Positions 30,551-30,574 of a DNA stretch of 30,574 bases are shown in pieces (position 1 is the stretch's first letter; every line of letters starts with the position of its first letter). Made by a program: the position numbers and the translations under genes. The stretch comes from UBA8653 sp963978155. GTDB lineage: Bacteria; Planctomycetota; Phycisphaerae; Phycisphaerales; SM1A02. Location of the stretch: the NCBI GenBank assembly GCA_963978155.1, contig CAXBRK010000014.1, forward strand, positions 1 to 30,574, given 5' to 3'. The notes beneath the pieces were generated by a model. The model saw only the letters and a list, made by a program, of their open reading frames with translations, searched no databases and was not told the DNA's origin.

Positions 30551-30556
30551 ATTCTA
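30551..30556 (-). promoter_or_regulatory. -10-like TAGAAT, six bases before DUF3179 start
   Basis: On the minus strand TAGAAT is followed by CCCACC and then the ATG at 30544. A -10 box at this distance would start the mRNA at or next to the ATG, giving a leaderless transcript. The -35 position falls at or beyond the window edge and cannot be judged. Confidence 0.45.
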
Positions 30557-30574
30557 GGAGGGCAGACAAAACGA

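Noticed and set aside
1..30574. Mobile element, defence system or CRISPR array
   Set aside because: I saw no direct-repeat array, transposase, integrase other than the Xer-type recombinase, phage gene or toxin-antitoxin pair. The SNF2 helicase lacks the usual defence neighbours.

Overview
The window looks like a chromosomal segment of a planctomycete of the class Phycisphaerae, probably aquatic. The first gene ends in a two-repeat dockerin of the GPCGTPCP-linked type typical of secreted proteins in that group. The genes for LpxI, lipoproteins, a WecA-like transferase and an O-antigen-type ligase indicate a Gram-negative, LPS-bearing envelope. The assignment rests on recognised protein families, not on a database search. 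The DNA is moderately GC-rich and very compact: most intergenic gaps are under 110 bases, and several gene pairs overlap at start or stop codons.

Layout, left to right. (1) 1-657 (+): 3' part of a secreted, dockerin-anchored protein. (2) 672-4737 (-): tRNA-Lys(UUU), then a SNF2-family helicase, then a small partner protein that looks like a SWIM protein without its zinc ligands. (3) 4824-7893 (+): a TolB-like propeller lipoprotein whose reading frame contains a run of ten C, a second lipoprotein, a 72-residue small protein and a XerC/XerD-type recombinase. (4) 7906-15501 (-): a solitary FliM homologue, a probable intrinsic terminator in the nusA leader, then nusA-infB-rbfA, then an HhH-GPD-like protein fused to a histone-H1-like lysine-rich tail, then yebC. 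(5) 15603-17519 (+): a DsbD-type transmembrane thiol reductase whose domains are in a permuted order. (6) 17516-20535 (-): a WecA/MraY-type sugar-1-phosphate transferase and an O-antigen ligase/polymerase. (7) 20557-25473 (+): a LOG-family protein, lpxI, gyrA, a STAS protein and an ExbD-like protein. (8) 25465-26700 (-): a class I aminotransferase. (9) 26774-28466 (+): an NADPH-dependent FMN reductase and prfB, which carries the programmed +1 frameshift. (10) 28467-30544 (-): a threonine/serine dehydratase-like enzyme and a DUF3179 membrane protein.

Functionally the window is mostly core machinery: transcription elongation and translation initiation (nusA, infB, rbfA), translation termination (prfB), topology and chromosome resolution (gyrA, xer), and envelope glycan and lipid A synthesis. 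I see no prophage, insertion sequence, CRISPR array, toxin-antitoxin pair or defence island. The less ordinary items sit inside otherwise housekeeping operons. They are the HhH/H1-tail fusion next to rbfA, the permuted DsbD, the cysteine-less SWIM-like partner of the SNF2 helicase, a possible slipped-strand tract in a lipoprotein gene, a prfB frameshift site without the usual upstream Shine-Dalgarno-like element, and several start codons that look leaderless.
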